Below are positions 9,264 through 17,364 of a stretch of DNA of 44,619 nucleotides, piece by piece. Position 1 is the stretch's first letter. Each line of letters opens with the position of its first letter. The position numbers and the translations under genes were made by a program. The DNA is from Pelagibius sp. (GTDB lineage: Bacteria; Pseudomonadota; Alphaproteobacteria; Kiloniellales; Kiloniellaceae). Where the stretch lies: positions 1 to 44,619 of the forward strand of contig JANQMC010000074.1 of NCBI GenBank assembly GCA_028280305.1, in the 5' to 3' direction. The notes under the pieces were generated by a model that saw only the letters and a list, made by a program, of their open reading frames with translations, had not been told where the DNA came from and did not search any database.

Positions 9264-10547
9264 CTAGTTCGTCACGTACTTCGGTGCTTCGCAGTTGCCG
9301 CAGACCCAGGGATAGGTCCAGTCGGCAGTCAGCTTGGCGCTTTCCGGGATGAAGTCGCTCCAGGCGTCGCCGACCACTTCCTTCTCCGTCGACCAGACGG
9401 TCTCAATCATGCCGTCGTCCTGGATTTCACCGATCAGCACAGGCTTGGACAGATGATGATTCGCGTTCATCACCGCCGTGCCGCCGGTCAGGTTCGGTAC
9501 CGTCTGGCCGTACATGGCCTGACGCACGGCATCCACGTCGGTGCTGCCGGCCTGCTTCACCGCCTGGGCCCACATCTTAAAGCCGATGTAGGTGGCTTCC
9601 ATCGGGTCGTTGGTGACACGATCCTCATTGCCGATGAAGGCATGCCACTGCTCGATGAAACTGTCGTTCACGTCCGATTCGACGCTCATGAAGTAATTCC
9701 AGGCGGCGAGATGGCCGACCAGCGGCTCGGTATCCAGGCCCGCCAATTCTTCTTCACCGACGGAAAAAGCAACCACAGGAATCTCCTCGGCATTGATGCC
9801 CTGATTCCCCAACTCTTTGTAGAACGGCACGTTAGCGTCACCGTTGATGGTGGAGACCACCGCCGTCTTCTTGCCCTGAGAGGCGAACTCCTTCACCTCC
9901 GACACGATGGTCTGCCAGTCGGAATGGCCGAAGGGCGTGTAGTTCTCCATGATGTCGGCATCCGTAATGCCCTTGTCGTTCAGGAAAGCCCGAAGGATCT
10001 TGTTGGTCGTGCGCGGGTAGACATAATCAGTACCCAGCAAGACGAAGCGCTCGGCCCCGCCGCCGTCTTCACTCATCAGGTATTCGACCGCCGGGATCGC
10101 CTGCTGATTCGGCGCCGCCCCGGTGTAGAAGACGTTGCGGGAGCTTTCCTCTCCCTCGTACTGCACGGGATAGAACAGCAGGCCGTTCAGTTCCTCGAAA
10201 ACCGGCAGCACCGACTTGCGGGATACCGAGGTCCAGCAGCCGAAGACCGCCGCCACCTGCTCGCCCTCAAGCAGCTCCCGCGCCTTCTCGGCGAAAAGCG
10301 GCCAGTCGGAAGCCGGGTCGACCACCACCGCCTCGACCTGTTTGCCGAGCAGGCCGCCGTTCTTGTTCAGATCGTCAACCATCATCAGGACCGTATCCTT
10401 CAGCGTGGTTTCAGAGATCGCCATGGTGCCCGAGAGCGAATGGAGCACGCCGATCTTGATGACATCGTCGGCCGCCTGGGCCGCCCCGGCGGCGAGCGCG
10501 CCGGCCATGGCCAAGGCGCTTACTGCCCCCCTGATTACGGATTTCAT
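9264..10547 (-). CDS. urtA: Urea ABC transporter substrate-binding protein UrtA
   Basis: This is the periplasmic urea-binding protein. The 427 residues begin with a Sec signal peptide ending near AAQA-ADD (about residue 25). The mature part has the family blocks GVLHSLSGTMAISE, GCWTSVSRKSVLPVFEELNGLLFYPVQYEGEE and GTDYVYPRTTN. It is the first gene of the urt block and is followed by a strong hairpin, as is common after binding-protein genes. A 214-nt AT-rich gap precedes it and should hold its promoter. Confidence 0.97.
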   Translation of the reverse strand: MKSVIRGAVSALAMAGALAAGAAQAADDVIKIGVLHSLSGTMAISETTLKDTVLMMVDDLNKNGGLLGKQVEAVVVDPASDWPLFAEKARELLEGEQVAAVFGCWTSVSRKSVLPVFEELNGLLFYPVQYEGEESSRNVFYTGAAPNQQAIPAVEYLMSEDGGGAERFVLLGTDYVYPRTTNKILRAFLNDKGITDADIMENYTPFGHSDWQTIVSEVKEFASQGKKTAVVSTINGDANVPFYKELGNQGINAEEIPVVAFSVGEEELAGLDTEPLVGHLAAWNYFMSVESDVNDSFIEQWHAFIGNEDRVTNDPMEATYIGFKMWAQAVKQAGSTDVDAVRQAMYGQTVPNLTGGTAVMNANHHLSKPVLIGEIQDDGMIETVWSTEKEVVGDAWSDFIPESAKLTADWTYPWVCGNCEAPKYVTN

Positions 10548-10585
10548 TGTTCTGACTCCGCTGGAAGTTGATGTTGCACCGCAAA

Positions 10586-10615
10586 ATATTGCTGAATTGA
10601 GACAATTAGTGTCAA
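10586..10615 (-). promoter_or_regulatory. Possible sigma70-type promoter for urtA in an AT-rich gap
   Basis: The gap 10548-10761 is strikingly AT-rich compared with its flanks. On the minus strand it contains TTGACA (10615-10610) followed after 18 nt by CAATAT (10591-10586), about 40 nt before the urtA start. The -10 match is weak (3 of 6). I looked for a sigma54 -24/-12 element expected under NtrC control and found no convincing one. Confidence 0.3.
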
Positions 10616-10761
10616 TACAAAATCATCTTTTTTATTTGCCATCTAATGTATTTATTTTCATTACACAATATTGCAAAGAAAAACTATTCACAGAGACGAT
10701 GTATTTCCCTGCGTTTATTGAATTCTGATTTTATAGGCGACGCTGTCAGTGGGCGCGCCGG

Positions 10762-11220
10762 TCAATCCCCACCCTGCTCCCTTTCATTCAGCAGCTTGAT
10801 CATCTCCGAGAGATCCACGTCACGCCGTTCCCGCAGCGAGACATAGACGAAAACCATGGTCGCTCTTTCGCGGATCATGTTTGCCGGGAACGGCAGATAG
10901 ACCAGTTCCTCGGCGCTGAAGGCCGGGGACGCCGTCGCCACCTGATAGGCATAGCGCAGTTCCACATCCACCAAGCGAAGTGCCGAGCCATCGGCGGCAT
11001 GCAGGTGCTGCGGAATACGCGCCATGCGCAGGAAGCTCGCCTTGTCTTCTGCCCCGTCGAAGCCGTCCATCAGCGCATCGGCCAGCAGCGCATTGTCATC
11101 GCGTTGCGCACCCGGCTGCCCTGCCTTCTGCCCGTCGTGCAGATGGGAATGCAGGTGCTCGTGATCCGGTGGATGATTGTGGCCCGTTGCGGGTTCCGCC
11201 TGCGCCGCCCTAGCCATCAT
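10762..11220 (-). CDS. Small His-rich protein coupled to guanidine hydrolase, possible nickel accessory protein
   Basis: I do not recognise the family. The 152-residue cytoplasmic protein has an N-terminal segment with seven histidines in residues 14-28 (HNHPPDHEHLHSHLH), then an acidic alpha/beta-like region with a mixed hydrophobic core (ELVYLPFPANMI, ATMVFVYVSLRER). No signal peptide or membrane segment is visible. Its ATG overlaps the stop of the guanidine-hydrolase gene as ATGA, so the two are translationally coupled. GdmH enzymes use nickel, and in cyanobacteria two HypA/HypB-like proteins load it. No such genes are present here, so a nickel-binding role for this protein is a reasonable inference from composition and position, not a demonstrated function. 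Confidence 0.85.
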   Translation of the reverse strand: MMARAAQAEPATGHNHPPDHEHLHSHLHDGQKAGQPGAQRDDNALLADALMDGFDGAEDKASFLRMARIPQHLHAADGSALRLVDVELRYAYQVATASPAFSAEELVYLPFPANMIRERATMVFVYVSLRERRDVDLSEMIKLLNEREQGGD

Positions 11221-12446
11221 GCCGCCTCCCCGGAAAAGTCCACCGGCTTATCGATGATGCCGCGATGCGCGCCCATCTTGCCGTGTGACACCAGCGTACC
11301 CAGAACGTCGACCATCACTCGGGTAGCGAAAAGCGAGGTGATGTCCGAGGTGTCGTAGGGAGGGGAAACCTCGACCACCTCCATGCCACAGATCCCTTCT
11401 GCGGCCACCTTGCTCACTAGGCTGAGGGCTTCGCGCGGCAGAAAGCCGCCCGGCTCCGGCCAGCCGGTTCCGGGCACGAAGCCGCAGTCGACGGAGTCGA
11501 TGTCGAAACTCAGATAGACCGCGTCGGCATCTTTCCAGGCCGTCTCCAAGGCAATCTCGGCCACTTTGTCGAGACCCAGTTCCTCCACATCCGACATGGT
11601 GATGATGGTGGTGTCGCGCTTTCGCGCCTCGACAACCGCCTCGCGCGGTACCTGCCAGCCGCCGATACCGATCTGCACCAGGTTGGTTGCGGGCACGTTC
11701 TCCAGGTTGGTCGCATGGAACCAGGGCGTGGTGTGCATGCGCTCATCCAGGTCTTTTTCCTGGATGTCGGCATGGCGGTCGAAGTGAATGATGCCGATCC
11801 GCTTGGAGGTGCACTGGGCGATCCCGCGCACCGTGGCAAAGCCGATGGAGTGGTCACCCCCCATGATGATCGGCAGAGCGCCGGAGGAAAACACATGGCC
11901 GACGGCGCGGGAGATCTGATCGAAGGTCTTTTCGATGTTGGCGGGAATGGTGAAAACGTCACCGACATCGCAGAGCGTCATCTGCTCGCGCAGATCGACA
12001 CCCATTTCGTAGTTGTAGGGCGTATAGAGGGCCGAAATCCGCCGGATACCCTGCGGCCCAAAACGGGTGCCAGGGCGATAGGTCGTCCCTCCATCGAAGG
12101 GAACACCCAGGGCGGCGGCATCATAGGCGCCGACCTTGGCGACATCCTCGATATAGGGTGCTTTCAGGAAGGTATTGATCCCCGCGTAGTGCGGCAGTTC
12201 CCCCCGCGCGAAGGTGGAGATACCTCGATCCTCGATGCTGTCGGCAGCGGCCAGGCCCACTTTGACCGCCCACTGCCGTTCCTTCTGCCAGCCGTCTTCC
12301 GGTAGTTCGGCCTCCTTCTGCGCAGCGCGCCAACCCTGAAGCTGCATCTTGTCGAAGTCGGGGTGGTGGTGTCGGCGGCCCTCCGCCTTGGACGTCATGG
12401 TTCCCGCTACGGCGGTGGTCCGCCGGCTGGGATCAGTGCAGAACAT
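11217..12446 (-). CDS. gdmH: Guanidine hydrolase (GdmH-like, ureohydrolase superfamily)
   Basis: This enzyme probably hydrolyses guanidine to urea and ammonia. The 409-residue product has the arginase/agmatinase fold signatures: MGGDHS (His199), HFDRHAD (Asp223, His225, Asp227) and SFDIDSVD (Asp315, Asp317) for the binuclear metal site. The long N-terminal extension before the core (about 100 residues) and the GTGWPEPGG stretch at 326-334 differ from ordinary agmatinases and fit the GdmH group. Assignment to guanidine rests mainly on the guanidine-I riboswitch heading the operon, the co-transcribed NitT/TauT-type transporter, and the urease downstream. The start was chosen for an AAGGA site 7 nt upstream and overlaps the ATPase gene by 14 nt; an alternative ATG lies at 12398. 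A general agmatinase is the competing call. Confidence 0.88.
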   Translation of the reverse strand: MFCTDPSRRTTAVAGTMTSKAEGRRHHHPDFDKMQLQGWRAAQKEAELPEDGWQKERQWAVKVGLAAADSIEDRGISTFARGELPHYAGINTFLKAPYIEDVAKVGAYDAAALGVPFDGGTTYRPGTRFGPQGIRRISALYTPYNYEMGVDLREQMTLCDVGDVFTIPANIEKTFDQISRAVGHVFSSGALPIIMGGDHSIGFATVRGIAQCTSKRIGIIHFDRHADIQEKDLDERMHTTPWFHATNLENVPATNLVQIGIGGWQVPREAVVEARKRDTTIITMSDVEELGLDKVAEIALETAWKDADAVYLSFDIDSVDCGFVPGTGWPEPGGFLPREALSLVSKVAAEGICGMEVVEVSPPYDTSDITSLFATRVMVDVLGTLVSHGKMGAHRGIIDKPVDFSGEAA

Positions 12447-13251
12447 CTTTTGGTCCTTCGCTCCCGAAGTCAGGTTTTTGGAATGGTTGATCGTCCGAAG
12501 CCGCCTCGACCAACTCGGGCGGCAACCCGTGGCTGTCTTCGAGCGGCAGGTCGTAGGTGATGGTCGCCCCATAGGCTTCCGGCGCATGGGGGTCCCAACG
12601 CAGCTTGTCGAAGACCAGGAGGCGCGTGCCCAGCTTGAAGCCTTCCTTCAAATCGTGGGTTACCATGAAGATGGTCATCTTTTCCGCCTGCCAGAGCGAC
12701 AGGATGATTTCGTGCATACGCGCGCGGGTGCCCGGATCCAGGGCGCCGAAAGGCTCATCGAGCAAGAGGACCTTCGGCCGCGGCATCAGAGCCTGGGCGA
12801 TGGCCAGGCGCTGCTGCATGCCGCCGGAAAGCGTCTTGGGATAGGCGTCGCGGGCATGGGAAAGGCCCACCCGTTCCAGCAAGTCTTCAGCCTGCGCCAC
12901 GGCGGCACGCCGCCGGGCACCGAAAAGCCGCCCACAGAACTTCGAGGCGCGCAGCTCCAAAGGCAGGATGAGGTTCTCCATCACCGTCAGATGAGGAAAG
13001 ACGGAGTAGCGCTGAAAGACCACGCCGCGGTCGGCATCCGGTTCGCTGCCGAGAGGGGCGCCATCCAGCTCGATCACACCGCGGGTCGGTCTTTCCTCGC
13101 TCAAGAGCAATCGCAGGAAAGTGGACTTACCGCAGCCGCTGGCCCCGACAATGGTGCAGAACGCCTGCGCCTCGATCTCCAGGTTGATGCGTTCCAACAC
13201 TGTTTGGCGCCCATAGACCTGGCTCAGGCCCCTGACCGAGATCAGGCTCAT
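12433..13251 (-). CDS. ABC transporter ATPase, NitT/TauT type (probable guanidine importer)
   Basis: This is the ATP-binding subunit of the importer in the guanidine operon. The 272 residues show Walker A GASGCGKST, Q-loop VVFQRYSVFPHLTV, signature LSGGMQQR, Walker B VLLLDEPFGALD and the switch His in MVTHDLKEG. The ATG overlaps the permease stop as ATGA. By sequence alone the substrate could be nitrate, taurine or a similar compound; riboswitch control and linkage to GdmH point to guanidine. Confidence 0.9.
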   Translation of the reverse strand: MSLISVRGLSQVYGRQTVLERINLEIEAQAFCTIVGASGCGKSTFLRLLLSEERPTRGVIELDGAPLGSEPDADRGVVFQRYSVFPHLTVMENLILPLELRASKFCGRLFGARRRAAVAQAEDLLERVGLSHARDAYPKTLSGGMQQRLAIAQALMPRPKVLLLDEPFGALDPGTRARMHEIILSLWQAEKMTIFMVTHDLKEGFKLGTRLLVFDKLRWDPHAPEAYGATITYDLPLEDSHGLPPELVEAASDDQPFQKPDFGSEGPKDVLH

Positions 13252-14069
13252 GGTTCCTGCCCCTCCGGGGACCAAGCGAAAGCGCGCTGCGCCATACGCT
13301 GCAAGAGGTAGTCGAGTAGGAAAGCCAGCAGCGTGATCCAAAGGACGTAGGGAAGGATGACATCCATGGCGAGGTAGCGCCGCACCAGGAAGATCCGGTA
13401 GCCAAGCCCCTCCGTCGCGGCAATGGCCTCGCTGGAGATCAGGAAAAGCCAGGCCGGCCCCAGGGAGAGGCGCAGGGCGCTGACCAATCGCGGCATGGTT
13501 TGAGGCAAGACGACGCGGGTGACGATCTGCCAGGTCGTCGCCCCGAGGGTCTGGGCCTTGATGAGTTGCTCGCGCGGCAATCCTGTAACCGCCATGGCCA
13601 TACAGCGCACCATAAACGGCGCGATACCGACAACGATCAGCGTGACCTTGGCGACCTCGCCAAGACCGAAGACGATGAAGAGAACGGGAAGAACAGCCAG
13701 CGGCGGCACCATGGAAAGCGCCGCGACCAGAGGCGCGAAGGCGGCGCGTACCACCGGCAACAGACCGATGGCGATCCCCGCCAGCAGGCCGGCCGCCGTC
13801 GCGATCGCCAGCGCAATACCCAGGCGCAGCAGGCTGGCGGCGGTGTCCGCCCATAGGAGATAGGTCCCTCTGCGTGGATCCGGCTGAAAGGCGAGACGAT
13901 CGATGGCGGCACCGAAACTCTCAAGCGAGGGCAGCAGCTTGTCCGCCGGGTTCGCCGCCAGGCGCGCATCGGAGGCCATGAGGTAGACCGCAATCAGCAG
14001 CAGGAACGGCAAGGCACCAAGCAGGACTTTCCCTGCCGCCCCCGGATGCTGGTTGATCGCCCTCCCCAT
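13248..14069 (-). CDS. ABC transporter permease, NitT/TauT type (probable guanidine importer)
   Basis: This is an inner-membrane permease with about six transmembrane helices across 273 residues. The cytoplasmic coupling motif typical of BPD transporters is present (LIKAQTLGATTWQIVTRVVLP, an EAA-like loop). It lies 30 nt after the binding-protein gene and overlaps the ATPase gene. Substrate is inferred from operon context as for its partners. Confidence 0.9.
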   Translation of the reverse strand: MGRAINQHPGAAGKVLLGALPFLLLIAVYLMASDARLAANPADKLLPSLESFGAAIDRLAFQPDPRRGTYLLWADTAASLLRLGIALAIATAAGLLAGIAIGLLPVVRAAFAPLVAALSMVPPLAVLPVLFIVFGLGEVAKVTLIVVGIAPFMVRCMAMAVTGLPREQLIKAQTLGATTWQIVTRVVLPQTMPRLVSALRLSLGPAWLFLISSEAIAATEGLGYRIFLVRRYLAMDVILPYVLWITLLAFLLDYLLQRMAQRAFAWSPEGQEP

Positions 14070-14099
14070 CGCGGGCCGCCCGATCTTGCTTCGACCGGC

Positions 14100-15179
14100 C
14101 TAAAGCGCGCCCTCCGCCGCCAGGCTCATAAAGCTGTCATCGAAGCGGAATTTGACGTTGGCCTGATCGCCCAGGGTCGTGCCTGAGGGGAAGGTCATCC
14201 CGACGTAGTCCGGGCTCGGGGCCCCTTCGCCCAGGATGCCGTGCTTGAAGAGGAAATTGCGAACCACATCCATGGTCTTCACGAGGTCCTCGCTCTTGGC
14301 GAAGGCGATGGCTTCCGCCGGCTCGTAGAACATCTTGGTGGTCGCCAACTGCGCTTCGTAACCGGCCAAGTCGGTGCCGGACTTCTCACCCATGAAGGTC
14401 CGCGCCGCTTTGCCGGCCTCGTCATCGGCAGACATGATCGCCATGGTCTCGTACCAGGCGCCGACCAGAGCCTTGCCGAAGTCGGGGTTGTCGTTCAGCA
14501 CCTCTGTGTTCACCACCATCAGGTCGATGATCTCGCCTGGGATATCGGCGGAGGTGTAGAGCACCTTTGCGCCGGGTTCCGCAGCGATCTCACTCAACAA
14601 CGGGTTCCAGGTGACGACGGCCTCCACATCTGCTGTCTTGAAGGCCGCAACCATGTCGGCGTCGGAGGTGTTGACAACGGTCAGCTCCCGCTCCGCCATC
14701 TTTACGCTGTCCAGCGCCCGGGCCAGCAGATAGTGCGAAACCGAAAGCTCCACCAGATTGACGTTCTTGTCCTTCAGCGCGGCAATGTCCCCGCCACCTT
14801 TGACCACCAGGCCATCATTACCGTTGGAAAAGTCACCGATGATCAGGGCCGTGGAATCGAGTCCGCCGCCGGCCGGGATGCTGAGCGCATCCATGTTGGT
14901 CATCACGGTGCCGTCGAAGGCACCGGCGGTGAACTGGTTGATCGACTCGATGTAGTCGTTGATCTGGACCACCTCGATCTCGATACCGTACTTGTCGGCC
15001 CACTTGTTCACGATGCCCATCTCGTCGGCGTAGGCCCAGGGCATCCAGCCGACATAGATGGACCAGGCGATACGGAAACTCTCCTTCTTCTCCGCCTGCG
15101 CCGTCTGCGGCGTCACCACAGTCGCCAAGGCGGCAAACAGCAGCCCCACCATCGTTGCTCTGGAAATAAGTCGCGGCAT
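14100..15179 (-). CDS. ABC transporter substrate-binding protein, NMT1/TauA type (probable guanidine binding)
   Basis: This is a periplasmic binding protein of 359 residues with a Sec signal peptide (residues 1-28, ending QTAQA-EKK). The mature part resembles the nitrate/taurine/thiamine-precursor binding group (WSIYVGWMPWAYADEMGIVNKWADKYGIE in two halves of the N-lobe). The start MPRLISRA is supported by an AGGAGG site 6 nt upstream; the longer open frame upstream is only the riboswitch read as codons. It is the first gene under guanidine-I riboswitch control. Confidence 0.9.
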   Translation of the reverse strand: MPRLISRATMVGLLFAALATVVTPQTAQAEKKESFRIAWSIYVGWMPWAYADEMGIVNKWADKYGIEIEVVQINDYIESINQFTAGAFDGTVMTNMDALSIPAGGGLDSTALIIGDFSNGNDGLVVKGGGDIAALKDKNVNLVELSVSHYLLARALDSVKMAERELTVVNTSDADMVAAFKTADVEAVVTWNPLLSEIAAEPGAKVLYTSADIPGEIIDLMVVNTEVLNDNPDFGKALVGAWYETMAIMSADDEAGKAARTFMGEKSGTDLAGYEAQLATTKMFYEPAEAIAFAKSEDLVKTMDVVRNFLFKHGILGEGAPSPDYVGMTFPSGTTLGDQANVKFRFDDSFMSLAAEGAL

Positions 15180-15240
15180 CCCAAGCCTCCTGTCCGATCT
15201 CGTTTCACCGTTCCGAGGTCGACAGCAGAGAACACTGGAG

Positions 15241-15272
15241 ACTGCTGAAGACGGCCTCAGACCTCTTGCAGT
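15241..15272 (-). promoter_or_regulatory. Alternative hairpin of the guanidine riboswitch expression platform
   Basis: On the minus strand ACTGCAAGA (15272-15264) can pair with TCTT-CA-GCAGT (15251-15241), leaving a 2-nt bulge and a 12-nt loop. Its left arm shares the CTGCA that also closes the putative P1 stem of the aptamer, so the two helices are mutually exclusive. No U-run follows, so the output is probably Rho-dependent or translational, not an intrinsic terminator. Confidence 0.5.
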
Positions 15273-15380
15273 GATCTCCCGGGATTTTGGCCCGCCGTGG
15301 CTCCGGCTGATGTTCCGGAGTGCATCTCTCGGACCAGTCACCGTCACATCCGCGACAGCCGGAACCCTAGACGCCCTGCA
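15267..15380 (-). ncRNA. Guanidine-I (ykkC) riboswitch
   Basis: The minus strand carries, in order, the conserved aptamer blocks CTAGGGTTCCG (from 15370), ACTGGTCCGAGAG, ACGGCGGG, and CAAAATCCCGGGAGA ending near 15275. These match the ykkC class I consensus in sequence and spacing. A putative P1 pairs TGCAG (15380-15376) with CTGCA (15271-15267). The RNA lies in the leader of the binding-protein gene, 88 nt before its start. In known members guanidine binding turns expression on. Confidence 0.96.
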
Positions 15381-15654
15381 CAGCCGATATCAGCAAGGCC
15401 TGTGCCAACTGTGCATTTGGACGTTCAAACAAGCAGAGCCGCAGAATTACGCGGAAGCCCTGTCTGCTGTACACAAACATTTGTAATATAACGACTATTC
15501 AATTCTGCTTAGGAAGCAGGCAAAGGCGGTCTCACGCCTAATAATCGGGCAGAAGTGACTCGCCCCTTTTTCAGGGCTGTTGCCGTTCGGCGTTAAATGC
15601 TACGGCGAAGTCTGGCTTCTCACACATTCTCTCTGCGAAAGGACCCGGTAAGCG

Positions 15655-16242
15655 ATGTCAGCCTGGATCAAGATGCTCTCGGACGAAGAAGCCGATAAAG
15701 ACCTGCGAGAGGTTCTGGCTTTGGCGCGGACGCCGCACGGCACCGTCGACAACGTGATGCGGGTTCATTCCCTGCGCCCGGCCAGCATGCGCGGCCATGT
15801 GGTGCTCTATCGCGCAGCCCTGCACGACGATACGAACACGCTGCCGATGTGGTTCCAGGAAACCATCGCCAGCTATGTCTCAATGCTGAACGACTGCCCC
15901 TATTCCCTGGCTAACCACTGGGCCAACGCCCGGCACCTCATCGGCGACGAAGCGCGCGCCGACGCCATCGAGACAGCCCTGAAAGCCGATACGCCGGAGA
16001 GAAGCTTTGACGGCAGCGAGTTGTCCGCCCTCCGCTATGCAAGAAAGCTGACCCTGACGCCCGGCGCGATGACGGAGTCCGATGTCTCGGCCATGCGCGA
16101 AGCTGGCCTGGATGACGGCCAGATCCTGGAGGTCAATCAGATCGTCGGCTACTTCAACTACGCCAACCGGCTGCTCAATGGGTTGGGCGTAACCACCGAA
16201 GGTGACGTTGTGGGCTACTACGCGAAAGACAGCGATGCCTGA
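15655..16242 (+). CDS. AhpD-like / carboxymuconolactone decarboxylase family protein (peroxidase-related)
   Basis: The 195-residue product is alpha-helical and resembles the uncharacterised peroxidase-related AhpD-like group. The usual CxxC of AhpD appears here as Cys-Pro-Tyr-Ser in NDCPYSLANHWANAR, with the downstream histidine kept but the second cysteine replaced by serine, so a classical disulfide-relay activity is doubtful. The start has AAGGA 13 nt upstream. Its stop overlaps the next gene by 8 nt, so the two are likely co-expressed. It is divergent from the guanidine operon; no functional link is evident. Confidence 0.8.
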   Translation: MSAWIKMLSDEEADKDLREVLALARTPHGTVDNVMRVHSLRPASMRGHVVLYRAALHDDTNTLPMWFQETIASYVSMLNDCPYSLANHWANARHLIGDEARADAIETALKADTPERSFDGSELSALRYARKLTLTPGAMTESDVSAMREAGLDDGQILEVNQIVGYFNYANRLLNGLGVTTEGDVVGYYAKDSDA

Positions 16243-17347
16243 CAGCCGCCAAAACGACACAGCCCAAAGCGCCTCGGCAGGGCCGCTGCGGCTGCTCAAC
16301 GACTGCCTGAAGGTCAAAGCGGGACAGAGCCTTCTGGTCGTCGGTGAATCGGCGCTGGCCGGTTATTACGACGAAGGGGCAGCGGAGCGCGTGGCTGCAG
16401 AGGCAAGCGGTCTTGGCCTTGATGTCACACGCCTGACAGTCGCCCCGGGTCTGAACACGAAGAAAGACCAGGAGGCGTTACTTGCCGCGATCAAGGGCTA
16501 TGACCATGTCGTTTTCTTCGCGCGGGCCGGGGATCAGATCCGTTTCAGCAGCGACCTGGCCGGGCAGTCCATTGCCATGAGCTATGCCCTGGACCTGGGA
16601 ATGCTGCAATCGGACTTCGCAGCCGCAAGCTATAACGGCCTTTGCCGTCTGCGCGATACGATCGACGCTTTCATCGCCGAGGCGTCCGAGATCAGGGTCA
16701 CCTGCCCGCGCGGGAGCGACTATGCCGGTGCTCCGGTCAAGCAGACAGATCGTGCGGCCGGGCCTGCCGAAGTGACGGTCCGGCGGTTCCCGATGCTGAT
16801 CGTCAAGCCCGTAACGGCAGCAGGCTTTCGCGGCCGGGTCGCGCTGAGCCGCTTCCTGGCCGGCACCGGATCGCGGTTCTATCAGCCTTACGCACTGCCC
16901 CTCGAAGCTGATGTCTTCGCCCTGGTCGAGGACAACCGCATCGTGGAGTTTGAAGGGCCAAAGAACGTGGTGTCGCAGATCAGGGCGCATTACCGCGACA
17001 TTGCCGAACGTTATGATCTCGACCCCTGGTTCCTGCACTCCTGGCACGCCGGCATCCACCCGGCCAGCGACTACACCCAGGCTGCAGCAGCCCACTATGA
17101 AAGATGGTCCGGCGGCGCCTTCGGCAATCCGCGCATTCTTCATTTTCATACCTGCGGTGACTATGCACCGGGAGAGATTTCCTGGACTCTGGTCGATGCG
17201 ACGGTCTCGGTCGACGGCATCGCTGTCTGGCAGGCCGGGCGGCTCCATCCAGAGCGCGTGCCGGGAGCGCCCGCGGTTCTCGCCGATGAACCGGCCCTGG
17301 CGGCGCTCTATGCACAACCATGCCGCGGGATCGGCATCAAGGACTGA
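16235..17347 (+). CDS. Hypothetical protein, possibly M29 aminopeptidase / NicX-like metal-dependent fold
   Basis: I cannot name this protein with confidence. The 370-residue product has an N-terminal Rossmann-like half (SLLVVGESALAGYYDEGAAE) and a C-terminal half rich in potential metal ligands: His268, His271 and His275 in LHSWHAGIHP, and His303, His305 and Asp309 in ILHFHTCGDY. This layout recalls the leucyl aminopeptidase (M29)/2,5-dihydroxypyridine dioxygenase group, which bind one metal through C-terminal His/Asp, but the match is weak. It overlaps the AhpD-like gene upstream. Confidence 0.75.
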   Translation: MPDSRQNDTAQSASAGPLRLLNDCLKVKAGQSLLVVGESALAGYYDEGAAERVAAEASGLGLDVTRLTVAPGLNTKKDQEALLAAIKGYDHVVFFARAGDQIRFSSDLAGQSIAMSYALDLGMLQSDFAAASYNGLCRLRDTIDAFIAEASEIRVTCPRGSDYAGAPVKQTDRAAGPAEVTVRRFPMLIVKPVTAAGFRGRVALSRFLAGTGSRFYQPYALPLEADVFALVEDNRIVEFEGPKNVVSQIRAHYRDIAERYDLDPWFLHSWHAGIHPASDYTQAAAAHYERWSGGAFGNPRILHFHTCGDYAPGEISWTLVDATVSVDGIAVWQAGRLHPERVPGAPAVLADEPALAALYAQPCRGIGIKD

Positions 17348-17364
17348 CCCAGACCTGCAGCGGT

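Noticed and set aside
10548..10761. A sigma54 / NtrC-type promoter upstream of urtA
   Set aside because: Expected from nitrogen control, but no sequence with the required GG and GC elements at 10-bp spacing was found.
15180..15347. N-terminal extension of the guanidine binding protein
   Set aside because: This stretch is the riboswitch aptamer and leader; a signal peptide and an AGGAGG site mark the start at 15179.
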